Source of the DNA: Endothia cerciana
Lineage: Eukaryota; Ascomycota; Sordariomycetes; Diaporthales; Cryphonectriaceae
NCBI GenBank assembly: GCA_026119935.1
Contig: JALRMH010000022.1
Location: forward strand, 558,001 to 622,000
Length of the DNA stretch: 64,000 bases
Direction of reading: 5' to 3'
In this document: positions 35,931 through 47,070 of the stretch, piece after piece
How the letters are laid out: every line of letters starts with the position of its first letter
Position numbering within the stretch: position 1 is the first letter of the stretch
Made by a program: the position numbers and the translations under genes
Notes under the pieces: generated by a model
Told to the model about the DNA's origin: nothing
Databases searched by the model: none
The model's input: only the letters and a program-made list of their open reading frames with translations

Positions 35931-37183
35931 CCCGCCGGATAGCGCCGCAGACGCCTCCAGCTGGAAATAAATATAGAAAGAACACATGGCCGCTAGAGGG
36001 GTATTACTGACTATCGTATCCGACTATCATATCAGAAGTCCGAGGCTTAAAAGATCAAGTGACGGACAAAGTGAAATACTGTGAAGCACCCAGGAGCTCA
36101 TCTTTGCATGTTCAGGTCTTTCTACGCACAGAGCTGCCCACGGACTTGGAGTCATGACAGACCTGAAACTCGATACCTCGTAGCAAGCACGTCCACTTAC
36201 GCCCCGCCTGGCTCCATATTTTCTTCTTAGATTCCTTCGTCCTATCAACTGCCGAGCCCATTGGGTTCCGTGCGATGTACGGGGCAAGATGAGGGGGTCT
36301 TTGCCAGCGCACCCATGTGCTCGCAGGGGGCACCCTCAAAGTTGAAGCATGATCCTGATGTAGATCGATCACAATAGCCGCTTCTCGTTGGATGAGCGAA
36401 CCTACGTCGGTTTCAGGTACTACAGCGGGGCTTTTGAGATGTCAGAAACTTAATTTTGGTCTTGGTACCCAAATACAAATCCCAGGGATTAGTTTTACCA
36501 CTTCGCCACCAAGGCTGAGGAGTTTGTATGTGTAGCCTCGGGGGCGAGGTGGTAACTAAAATTCATCCCCGGGGTTGACCGACGCATCACGTTGTCGACT
36601 AAAGATAAGGTCCTAGTTACACTGAAATCACTCGACAACTTGCTGCCATGTTGGTTATTTAATACAGCCTTTGACGACTTCGCCGTCAAGGCCCCGCACT
36701 GACATTGCGTGCCCTATTCGAGCCTTGCGGACATTATCTATCTCTTCTAGTATACCTTAGTACAGAGGCTGGTCAGGCGGACGAGATTGCGATGTGCCAT
36801 AATTGTCGTAGGTTCGAGCCTCTGAGTCGCATCCATCCTCCGCTTCTTACTGAACGCGGCTATTCGAACGACAATCTCACCTCCTTGATGCGGGGGGTCG
36901 ATCATTAGGTATCCACCCTTGCGACGACAAAGATAACCTTCACGGCACAAGCTGCTGAGGAGCAAGTGCCGAGTGAGGGAATAGGTAGAATAAACTGAGA
37001 GTACATACCCGTATAAAACGGAGGCATGCCCAGCACTATACGCTCGGTTGGTGATGAACACTTTTTCCCCAATACAGTTGCCCATACCTCACATTCCTTA
37101 CAAGATTTCCAGCCACTCTCTCGAACAACTTTTACCCTCTATTGTACAATTTCTGCCTTCATTTTTTCATCGAATCAGCCACG
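35931..37183. other. intergenic with inverted repeat and tRNA-like sequence
   Basis: An imperfect inverted repeat lies at 36489-36563 (TTAGTTTTACCACTTCGCC against GGCGAGGTGGTAACTAA). A tRNA-like fragment lies around 36737-36825 with GGTCAGGCGG and GGTTCGAGCC, resembling A- and B-box sequence, but it does not fold. No protein gene is supported. Confidence 0.4.
36489..36563. repeat. imperfect inverted repeat
   Basis: Arms at about 36489-36509 and 36542-36563 are near-complementary and resemble an A-box (GGCGAAGTGGTAA) in both orientations. It could be a mutated pair of tRNA-like elements or a small transposon remnant. Confidence 0.4.
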
Positions 37184-38096
37184 ATGCACTTCTCCAGAAT
37201 CGCTATCAACTCTGCCTTCATGGCTTCCGCCTTCGCGGCTCCTTTTTGTGAATTCCTCCCGCCCTGTGCTCTAAATTTCATTCAAGACAAATACTAACAA
37301 GCCTCCTACACTAGCCACAATCGTCAATGTCGGATCTGCTGTCGGCGCTGTCGGAAGCACGGCCGAAGGCGCTGTTTCTCAGGTCGGGAGCGTCGCCAAC
37401 GTACAGAACACCGTTGACGGTGCCCTGTCTGAGGTTGACAGCGTCGCCAGGCGCCAGCTGGGCGGCCTTGACGTTGGATCCGCCCTGACTGGTGTAACAA
37501 GCGCTGCTCTGGGAGCCGTTTCCGGGGTTGCAAGCGCCGTGGGCGTCCAGGACATCACTCCTGAGGTGGAGAGCATTGTGAGACGTCTCGTAGCTAACGA
37601 CGCTGCCGGTCCTACCGTCGACACAACCCTCAGTACCGCCAAGGACACTGTCTCTGAAGCCGAGAGCGCCACTGGCCTTGACGGTGTCACGTCTGAGGTA
37701 GAGAGTCTTGCCAGGCGCCTTCTGTCCAAGGTTGACGGCGTTGTCGACAATACCGTCTCCACTGCCGAGTCCACGGTCGGCGGTATCCTGGACACGGTCG
37801 ACTCTACCGCCAATGGCGCGGTTACCGAGGTCGAGGGCCTCGTCAATAAGCGTCTGCTATCCGCAGCCGACGGTGCTGTTTCCACTGTTGAGACGACTGC
37901 CGGCGATGTTCTGTCTGTGGCTGAGGACAAGGTTAATGGGGTTGCTAGTACTGCTGAGGGTGTCGTCAACAAGCGTCTGCTGTCCAAGGTAGATGGTATT
38001 GCGTCGACTGCCGAGACTGTTGCTGGTGGCGTTGTCTCCACGGCTGAGAGCAAGGTCGACGGAGCCGTTGGCCTTGTTGAGGGAACGATTGCCTAA
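37184..38096 (+). CDS. repetitive secreted protein with Kex2-type dibasic sites (KEP-like)
   Basis: Exons 37184-37247 and 37315-38096 (281 residues). The intron has an ideal branch point (ATACTAACAAG) and a CTAG acceptor. The ATG is followed by a signal peptide (ISRI-type start, then INSAFMASAFAAP, cleavage near residue 19-22). The mature chain is divided by RR at 67-68, RR at 111-112, RR at 155-156, KR at 200-201 and KR at 241-242 into pieces of about 45, 44, 44, 45, 41 and 39 residues. Most pieces start LL-S/A-x-x-DG and end EVES/EVEG plus a dibasic site. After the signal peptide there is no Cys, Trp, Tyr, His or Met; the chain is V, A, S, T, G, D, E and L, patterned as amphipathic helix. 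This is the layout of Kex2-processed repeat proteins of fungi (repellent-like or peptide precursors). Cleavage itself is inferred, and an uncut cell-wall or surface protein is the alternative. Confidence 0.85.
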
Positions 38097-39244
38097 TTTC
38101 ACCAGCATAAAAGAAATAGCGAGCGTTCATGCTGTGTTTTCAGAAAAGGGGTTGCGTCAAGGCTTGCGAATGGCGGCCGGGTTTTGACTGAGGATGCTGA
38201 GATGTATTGTGTCATTTTCATGCGTTTCTTGAGGAAGCTCATGTGAGCTTGAGCGATATTCAAAGGCTCATGTCATTTTCATTGAATGTCCAGATCCAGT
38301 GCATCTTACGTAGGATCTATCAACGCGAAGCCAACACGATGTCGCATTTCAGAAAGCAGCATAGGCTCAACTGTTTTTTTTTCTTCTTTCTTTTTAAAAA
38401 AAAAAAAATATTTATTTATTTCCGTCGCTCGTGCTGACAGTTGTCATCTTTAGACATCAGATGGTTGAATCGGTGGTCCCCAATGCAGTTTAGGTTATGC
38501 AACGCAGAGTGCTTTTCCTCAGCCATCCAGGTGGGTTTTTCAACTGTTGTTCTGCTTTTCGACGCCGATCACTATCTCCTCTTCTGGAGTTAGTTGCGAC
38601 GCCAAGATCATCTATTCCCTTGCATGCTGTTACTCTTGATCGTGGCATGTTGACAAAAATACGGCATGCTTACCGTTCACGCGTATACCATCTCATCAGA
38701 AGAGCCACTTATCGATATGTGAATCCTGACACACTGAACGCTGCTTTGGCTGTTATAAACAGCTACTACAGTTCAAAGGTGTGCTGTGTAGCCGTTTTGC
38801 TTTCAGCAGCTGTGGGCCGGAAAATAATGCGTTGACTCACAGACAAGTGCCATTGAAGCTGACGAGATCGCAAAGGCTCCATTCGATCGTTTCAGCTCAC
38901 CGGAAAGTCATTTTTTCCTTCTTTGGCATCAGAAGAAGATTCAGGTCTATTCAAGTCCACAAAATATCATACTTTTCTCCTCCTTGTGCCAAGAGACCTT
39001 TGTAACCATTGAGGCGTGACGTGTGATTTGCTGGTCGGTCTCATCTGAAGAAGCAAACTACCACTCGGATACGTCTTTACATTTATTTTTGTGGAAGCTT
39101 GAAAACCAACGGGTAGATGGCTTGCAAGTATCAACCATCCAATTCCCAATATTGGTCGAGAGCTCCAAAGACTTTTCCCTGAGCATTCTTTAACGACCGC
39201 ATTTTGACGTTACCTGTGAGGGTTCACCATTGTCTCGCCAAACA
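38097..39244. other. intergenic, AT-rich
   Basis: Downstream region of the repeat protein and promoter of the next gene. It includes a T-rich/A-rich stretch at 38374-38420. No gene is supported. Confidence 0.5.
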
Positions 39245-40403
39245 ATGGACAAAGATGCATCAGCAGTGCTGCTCGCTACTTGGACCTTCGTCGGAATTGT
39301 GTACCTTTTCGTGGGACTACGCCTGTACACACGGATCCATCTTCTCGACTCGCTCGGCTCAGATGACTGTGCGTATACTGTCAGCAGTGTAAGCTTCAAA
39401 ATAGGCAGGAGATCAGGAGGCATTGCCCACAGGAGATCTTTCTAACACACATGACTGACATTCATGACTCCAGATTTTCTTACTCCTCTATACCGTCTTC
39501 CTACAACTATCGGCCTGGTATGGGTTTGGGCAGAGCATGACTTTACTCCCGGATGAAGACGCGGCAAAAGCCAAGATGTGGGAAATGATTGGTCTCACGG
39601 TCGCATTTGTTGGCATGGCGGTCGCCAAATGGTCGCTAGGTCTCTTTCTCCTGAGGATCGACATGGCACGGTGGCAGCGATGGGCAATCTGGATGATGAT
39701 GACCAGCCTGTTGTTGGTCTCTCTCATTGCCTGTGTCGCCTTCTGGTGTCTGTGTCTCCCACCCTCGTCCATCTTCGATCCGCATATCAGTGGCAAACGC
39801 ATTTTGAATATAACATGGGTTCTCAAGACTCTCGGAAGTAAGTCGTACACGATGCTAATACATCAAGTGCTTTCCATTGTTGATTTCTGGAAATCTAGTG
39901 TGGGGCGTGGTTACGGACTTTCTATTCGCTATATTGCCGTGGTTCTCTATCTGGACGTTGAGCATGGGCAAACCCGAAAAATTGACCATCGCCGGAAGTT
40001 TGAGTCTTGGATTGGTGTGAGTACGAGTCTTCCGCTTTTGAAAGTAGGAGGCCACTGCTGACAAGGCCACAGCGCCGCCATTTGTGGGACAGTCAGAAAT
40101 GTCGAGACAGATGCGCTGGTCCGAGAAGACTATACCAGTGAGTGATGTATCATCATCTAGACAGACGCCTTGAAAATGTCGTCGAAACCTTCAACAGTAT
40201 ATCTAACCCGCTCTGCAGAAGCGACAGTCAGCTTCGTCGCATGGACAGGCGCCGAGATATTCGTCACCATGGTCTGCATAGGTCTGCCGGTTCTTCGCCC
40301 ACTGCTCACCCGATGTCTTTACAACTTTCCCAGATCTCCGATGCCGAACTGGAGTACCGTGGTATTCTTGTTCATTGCGCCCTCAGCTTTATATGTCACG
40401 TAG
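39245..40403 (+). CDS. rhodopsin-domain integral membrane protein (second copy of the family)
   Basis: Exons are 39245-39388, 39474-39837, 39899-40016, 40073-40137 and 40219-40403 (291 residues), all with GT-AG ends and agreeing phases. Helix 1 (VLLATWTFVGIVYLFVGLRLYTRI) leads to the hallmark LGSDDCAYTVSS. Then come FLLLYTVFLQLSAWYGFGQS, a helix with VGMAVAKWSLGLFLLRI, IWMMMTSLLLVSLIACVAFW with the following CxPPSSIFDP loop, VVTDFLFAILPWFSIW, and the closing helix EATVSFVAWTGAEIFVTMVCIGLPVLRPLL. The 3' end is uncertain: the simple reading stops at 40403, but a good donor (GTACCG at 40354) and acceptor (TTACTAG at 40445) would instead give a polar tail rich in Thr/Ser ending at 40564. It belongs to the same family as the gene at 31141 but is too divergent in loops to be a recent tandem copy. 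Confidence 0.8.
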
Positions 40404-40667
40404 CTTTGGGGGTCTAGAGTGATTGACTGTGTCAAGCTTTACTAGATGGTATGATCGATGGCAATAAGACAGTCGTCCCAACGAGAACTACCGGCGCCTC
40501 CAGCGGTGTCACGCTCTATTTTTTCCCTATCACTCCAAGATTGAATATCGTTCAGGTGACTTGATACGTTACATAACAGTGCTTTACGTTGCCAGGTCTT
40601 CATTCCGGGTTAATTTACAAATTTCAGTCGGACCTCTTTCAACCGGTGGCTCTTTCGCAGCATCTCG

Positions 40668-42754
40668 TTAATACCCACCCCCATGGACAGCATCATGCCA
40701 ATCTGTTGTCCAAGGACTAGTCTCAGGATGGAGCAAACTCTTGTACGTCTTGCTCTTGTCCACTGGCACATAGCTAAGGCTATTCAGACCAGCCCCATCC
40801 ACTAGCACCAGCTGTGGCTCAACTTTGGTTCCAGCCGATCCTCGCACGTAATACCTGGCCTTCCCCGCTATCTCGCTGGCTTCTCCCCCGACACTTCCCT
40901 CTGCACTGTCAATCGGCTTGGACTGGTTTGCAAGCAACATGATGCCCCCAATATCAAGCCAAGGTCCCGGCTCTATGCCCTTGACTAGCCCATACAGCCC
41001 ACCAGCTAACAGTGCGAGGAGCACGACTACGAGTATTGCTACAGCCGCCCATTCCCACGCCATCCTCGGTCCCGAAGCGTAGATATCCCACCGGATCGGG
41101 AAGGAGATAGTGGTCAGCTCGGGCTCTGTCGGTGTGGTCGTGTTCCATTCAGCAATGGTAAGAAGATGCTGGGCCATTACCGCGAGGACGGGCGCCATGC
41201 TAGGCGCGTCGTCTGTCGCCGAGAAGTTCTTATTGAGATAGGCTAGACGACGGGCGGTCAGCACCATGTGGTACACTATTCCGCTGTCGAGTAAGCCGTC
41301 CATGCGGCCGGTGATGCTGTTCAGCTCTCCTTTGAGTGATCTAACACATGTTTTGTCGCCTGTGAGGGGCCCGAGGGTGAGTGATTTAGTGTCTTTATTG
41401 GAGCCCCAATTGTCAAGAGACGTAGTAACGCCGTTGTTTATCCAATGACCCACGGAAAAGAGAACTTGCGAAAAAGTCATATTGCAATTAGCACCGGTGA
41501 AGTTGAGTGACGGGACTGCTCCGATGTTGATTTCCAGAGTTGAATCTGTTGGCGACGAGTCCTGAGGACCCTCGACCTGCTACAGCATCAGTCATGGTCT
41601 TGTAATTCATGCGAAAGTTCTACCACATACACCAATGCAACCATCACATGTAGAGGAATTAGTGAGGCCGGACGCGCAGGTTGTCGTCAGCATCGGTACA
41701 GTTATGTTGAGGAACGCATGCCACCCATTGGCGTAGCGCTGGTACTTGTGTGATCCGTTCGCCGTGAAATAGTCGAAAGTCTCCTGGCCCACCGAGTCCT
41801 GAATCGAGATCGTGTGTACGGTGGATCCGTTGATGACTGTATTCACACCAGTAATATAACCGGATATCTCATTGCTCACCGCGAACCAGCCCGGCTCTGT
41901 CTCCTGGTAGGGGTCTGAAATGCCGCTGAGGAGGGTATACGTCGACGCGGCCACGATGGCAGCTGCGGCATCCCAAGAACTCGACCCAGGGCCAATCATG
42001 TTGAAAGCGTCGTTCCAATAGTTGTTCCAGTCCACGTTGAGGAACACCGTACGGGGCATAGTGATGGTCATCTTCCCTCGCATATCGTCGGTCAAACGGT
42101 ATCCTTCAGTGCTTCCAGTAGGCCACCAGCGCTCCTTCGGAACCCCGATGGTATTGACGGCGAGCCCCAAGAGCAGGACACAGGAAGCCACGGCAAGAGA
42201 TGCCAAAAATCGCAGAACGTCCTTGGCACCCACCTTCTTCCATCCGTGAAGGGAACCTCGCTTGTAGAAATTCTTAATGCAGGTGAATGGCTCCGTCAAC
42301 TCCTCCTCCAGCTCCAAGTCGAGCAGGCCGGCACCTCTGACCCCGTAAGCCATCCAGATGGTGAGCACCACCGAAGCTGTATGTTTGAGGGAAGATTGCA
42401 CGAATGTATCCATAATCTTGTTGATGAGACCTATCGCCGCCAACTGCAAGTCGACGTCGACCGAGATACCACCCACGGTTGCGTTGTTGAGATTGAATGG
42501 CATCCAGGTAGCCCCCAACCAGATTATTCTATGAGAACTGTCAGCGTGATGTCCCCACCGAAAACGTTCGTGGGTCTAAATTCTCACAGGATGACCACGA
42601 CTGCGGGCAGACAATCTCTCAGAGCGAACTTCGCTGCGGACTCCCATATGCTCGCTTTGAGTGTCACCTCAGGAAGTACGTCCTTTGTTTTCTTGCCATG
42701 ATGCCACAGCCTCCACCTTCCCAGTTTCTTCGTCGCTGAGCTTGTTGACGACAT
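40668..42754 (-). CDS. large fungal membrane protein, function unknown
   Basis: Exons are 42588-42754, 41631-42528 and 40668-41576 (657 residues), introns of 59 and 54 bases with GTGAGA and GTATGT donors. At least four strong membrane segments are seen: CLPAVVVILLIIWLGATWM, TASVVLTIWMAYGVRGAGLL, FLASLAVASCVLLLGLAVNTIG, and near the C-terminus WEWAAVAILVVVLLALLAGGLYGLV. Between segments 3 and 4 lies a large outer domain of about 300 residues with many NxS/T sites and a Cys-rich patch (CASGLTNSSTCDGCIG). The C-terminal cytoplasmic part includes IEPGPWLDIGGIMLLA, a motif frequently seen in large fungal membrane proteins of this shape. The ATG at 42754 starts a basic leader (KKLGRWRLWHHGKKTK), fitting an inside N-terminus. 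I cannot assign a reaction; a surface sensor or wall-associated role is only a guess. Confidence 0.75.
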
Positions 42755-44541
42755 GTACTCTAGGATACTTGGAGGATGATAATCCGATTTTTGGACACAG
42801 TTCGTATACTTCACAGACCTGAAGGGACTAACATCGCACAGGGTGTTGCAGGCCTTTATTGCGTCTCCCGAATCCTCCTCACCACAACTTGAGACTAAAA
42901 ATTTTAGATAACTGGACTCCACGGTCCAAATGGGCCCAGGGATAATCAATGCAGGTATCAGCATTTGATAGCCTGGGAACACAATCCTCTCAATTCTCGA
43001 TATCTAACCAATTATGGCACCATCTTGGTGAAGAATTCGCGGCGTTGGTCCTGACGGATCAAGATCCACATCTTACCAGCACTGAGCCACATGGACATGC
43101 TCAGTTCTCACGTCACGCCCCCTCCCCCCCACCAAACAATATAGGCATGGTTCTTCTTGATTATCGGAGCCACTTGGCTGCTGTCCTCTGAATTGCCACT
43201 ACTCTTCTGTATCTTACCTCGGATGGTTCCACCATAGCTGGCAATAGGCCACCGAATCCTTCGAAATACGAGCCCAGTTGGATTCACATGCATGCAGGGA
43301 ATATTATGCCCACGTGCTAGACAGATATTATGGACCCAGTGATATCAATTGGGTTATGGGACCTTTGCCTGATTTGAGCCTGGTACGCGAGCACGCCAAG
43401 ATGAATCCTCAGTGATCTACAGTTGCCAGACTCGATCCACTAGCTATGAAATTTTGCTGCCTCCTCCAGGCAGCAAGATAGGCTTCGAGGTGCATGCCCG
43501 CCGGAGCAGAATACAAAGTTCGGAGTACTTCACAAACACAGGATCCGTATGGGACCCAAGTAGAGATTCTTCGAACGAGGAACCTCTCATGTCCCGAACT
43601 CTTGCTCAGTATTCTCTCCAACGGTGGCGACCGACAAAAACATGTATAGCTTGGCAGGTAATCATGCACAGGTGGGCGAGATGGATGGTCTCCCCTATCA
43701 GAGAATGTGGCCGGCCGACCATAGCGGTCTATATAAGCCATAGACTGGTCCCAGTCAGCTGAGGCTGGTTACCTCTTTTGAGAGTGGCGACAGCGCTCAA
43801 ATTGATGATTGTGTTCGGAAGCTGTCTTCAACGTTACACCCGTGTCCGATAAACATGATTGTCTATTCACGTCTGACCACACGATTCTGCATTCCACGGG
43901 ACCACTCCGGTGTGCTTCTTGGAAGTCAGGGATAGAACGCATATATCATACATTATAGAAGCAGGTCTCACACAGGCGACGGTACGCTCCTCGACCTCGG
44001 TGATCCGCCGCTGTAAGCCGCGAGACCTATTGTCCACTGCTAAATAAATGACAAAGTCCCATGGTCGATAGCTCAATCCGTGATCGTGATGCACCAGAGA
44101 ATTGTCCCGTCTGTCCTGTAACGCTTCTGGTGACAATTTGACACTGCGATTTTGAATGGCCGCCGCCGCCCCTTGAAGACCGTTCTTGGAGAAAACCCGA
44201 TATGCCGGTCCCCAGAAACGCTACTGTCGACCCCTTACCTGCGTCGCAAGATTGTTTCAACGGCACACACCTTACTGTAAACTCCCCAAACTAGTCTACG
44301 GCTTGCCTAAGGCGGCGCTTGGGTATCGAATGAGCACGTAGACGCGTGAGGACGGGAGGGTGCTACCTCAGAGAAAGGAGGAGAAGGGGAAGGAGGACGA
44401 GGATGATCTAGTATTTGAATACTAGAATATCCACAAGAGGGCTAGATGGGAGTATCAAATTCCAATCTCTTTCATTCTTCTTTTTTTCCTCCTTCTTTGG
44501 TTTTTCTCCACCTCTTCTTCTCCCACCCATTTCTGGGCACC
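42755..44541. other. intergenic, no gene seen
   Basis: A 1.8-kb spacer upstream of two divergent genes. Short ORFs occur on both strands without protein features. A pyrimidine-rich stretch (44465-44530) just before 44542 is probably the core promoter of the DOMON-b561 gene. Confidence 0.5.
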
Positions 44542-46040
44542 ATGGTGAAGCTTTCGATCGTCGAAGGAGCCGTGCTGGCCGCGGCAGGTGAGAATTCCCT
44601 ATACTTAGATCCTCCCCCCCCCCCCGGCCCCCCAAAAGGGGACCTCCGAAGAGTTAACATCCCCAGCAGCATTCATCACCCCCTCGCTCGCCGTACAATC
44701 GACCTTCGTCTCCCCGTCCCAATCCCTCGCCTTCGCCATTAGCATCCCCTCCGACGCGACCAACGATGACATCTACTTTTCGCTCGCCTTCCCCGTGGAG
44801 CGCTCCTGGGCCGCCGTCGGGCTGGGTAGCCATGGGATGGCCGGGTCGCTCATGCTGGTGGCCTACCCCTCCGCGACCGGGGAGAACGTGACCCTGTCGC
44901 CGCGCCTGGCCTACGGCCACAGCGAGCCCGAGCCCTACCCCGGGCTGGCCTTCACGACCCTGACGAACGCCACCGGGGTCGCGAACGGCTCCACGTACGT
45001 GTACTCGGCGGCGTGCCACAACTGCCGGAGCTGGGGTGGCGCCGGCGGCGGCAGCATCAACGTGAGCGCGGGCGCGCAGGCCATGATCTTCGCGACGGGC
45101 CCATCGTCCGGGGGCGTGAGGAGCGACAGCGCCGACGCGCCGCTCAGGATCCATTACGAGTACGGGTTCTTCAGCATGGACATGGCGCAGGCGCAGGGCG
45201 CGGCCGGGCCGGCCGTGTTGGACCTCGCGACGACCGGCGGCAGCGACGGGGCGATGCTGCTTGGCCAGCCCAGGGAGGGCATGGTGGACCTGTACGTCGT
45301 CGTCCACGGCATGATCATGACCCTGTGCTTCTTCATCATGATGCCGGTCGGGGTGGGACTCCTGAGGCTTGGCCGGTGGGTGCGGTGGCATGGCATCAAC
45401 CAGGGGATTGCCGTGGTCATGGCCATCGCCGGGCTCGTCGTGGCGATCCCGACGAGCATGTATTACAACAGGGTAAGCCTATTCCACGAGGGACACGCGG
45501 TGGGCCTTAGCGGCCTGGGCTGACGAAGCCGGCGCAGTCGAGAAACTTCAACAGCGGCCACCAGATCATCGGGTTCGCGGTCCTCGCGTTCGCCCTTGCA
45601 CAGTTCACCTTGGGCTACCTCCACCACCGCGTCTTCAAGAGGACCAGGCAGACAACCAAGATGGCGCCTGTTCATGTGTGGCTGGGCAGAGTCACCATCC
45701 CACTGGGCGTGTTCAACGGATTCCTGTGAGTTTCAAAGGATTCCCCCCTCCCTTTCCGGCCTCCAAGAGGTGTGGGTATGCTAACGAACGGCTCCGCAGC
45801 GGCTTCCCACTGGCCCTTGACGGCATCTACGACGCGGGCCTTGCCGGGCTGGTCTTGCTGGTGGTTGTGTGCACGGTCCTGGCCAGGACCTGGGCTGCCA
45901 GACGTCGCGAGCGTGGGCCGCAGGCGAAGGTGCAGGCGTCGCCAGCATATGTCATCTCGAAGCCGTTTCCCGTGCGGACTTCCGGTAGTACAGAGTCATG
46001 GCGGATGGGAGCGGTTGGGGTGACGGAGAGACAGGCCTGA
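44542..46040 (+). CDS. DOMON (CDH-type cytochrome)-cytochrome b561 transmembrane protein
   Basis: Exons are 44542-44587, 44670-45472, 45538-45725 and 45800-46040 (425 residues). A signal peptide (MVKLSIVEGAVLAAAAF) leads into an outer DOMON domain of the cellobiose-dehydrogenase cytochrome type (about residues 25-215) with the heme-ligand region SWAAVGLGSHGMAGSLMLVAY and a second part HYEYGFFSMDM. A five-to-six-helix b561 core follows. Its helices carry the expected His residues, VVVHGMIMTLCFFIMMP, WHGINQGIAVVMAIAGLVV, FNSGHQIIGFAVLAFALAQF and VHVWLGRVTIPLGVFNGF, which would ligate two transmembrane hemes. The protein should move electrons across the plasma membrane between a cytosolic donor and an outer acceptor such as Fe(III), Cu(II) or a redox enzyme. 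The C-terminus is a cytosolic basic tail. All splice junctions are in phase. Confidence 0.9.
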
Positions 46041-47070
46041 AGGTTTTGGCTGTTCCCCCCTTACCTTTTGGTTTCCTTTTTTCTTCTCGTCTGAATTTAT
46101 TTTTGAAGGAAGGGGGGGGGGGGGCGCGGGGTGGACGGGGGCGGTGATCATGTAAGTCCAACACACAGCACAAGGTTGCATAGCACCTACAGCACAGCAC
46201 AGTACAGCATAGCAAAATAGTACATAGTATGTAAGTATGTGAGATGACGCATGAGATGCTTCTGGGGCGGAGGGGGTATTTGTTTATGTGTCCGTCGGGG
46301 CAATAGTTGTATATTTCTCCCGGTCCTCAATGCCCCAGGCCATCATCTTCAAGAGGGGACACACGCGGCACCGGGGATTTAGCGAGTTCCCACACGGCAG
46401 CGCGCACGGGTCCAACCTCGGCAGAACGGGCCTAAATGCTGTGGGGTAGGCCTCAGCGCGTCGACCCGCTGTGGAAACAGGGTCTAACCCGTACAGAGTA
46501 CCAAGGTGCTGCCTGTTCAGGTCTGGGAGCTAATGCAACGGCATCCGTTGGGTGGACCTGGGACCTGGTCCCCCGACGCTCAACCTCGACCTCACCCTCA
46601 CCATTGCTTCCCCACCCTCCTCCACAGGCCCAAGCAAGACCTCTCTATTACTGATCTCTCCCCTCATATCCAGGGCTGACTCTTGTCTTGTCTGGCATCA
46701 AGGCTGCTCCAGCCACCTCACCCCACCGACAGGCAAGTGAACATCCTCTATGATAACTGATATGACGCTGTCTGCCTGCCTGTCACCTCTAACCTCGGCC
46801 TCTAGATCCCCCAGCGCAACCCTTTTCACCCTTGGAGGCCTTGTTCTAGTAATCAGGCCGAGCCCTCACAGCCAGGTCGGTTACTCACACATCATAATCC
46901 GGTATTTATTCTCGCCTTTCTGAGCCGGCACGGGCGTTGGCTCAGGCTCTGGTAAATATCTACCTGCTGAACCCGTAACTGTCAGCCTGATCCCGGAACA
47001 CAACCGCTCTCCTCGCTCTCGTCCTCCGGAGCATCACCAGGTCACCAGGCTGGGCCGCATAGCAGCAGAG
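46041..47070. other. intergenic/promoter with G-run
   Basis: A G13 run lies at 46112-46124 and an AGCACAGC-like repetitive patch at 46165-46215. No gene is seen. This is presumably the promoter of the aldehyde dehydrogenase gene, which is preceded by a long pyrimidine-rich leader. Confidence 0.5.

Noticed and set aside
36737..36825. possible tRNA-Met (CATAAT near a GGTTCGAGCC B-box)
   Set aside because: Anticodon, T and acceptor stems do not pair, so it is at most a relic.
37184..38096. dikaritin-type RiPP precursor
   Set aside because: Repeats are long and contain no Tyr/Phe to be cross-linked, and no UstYa-like (DUF3328) genes lie nearby.
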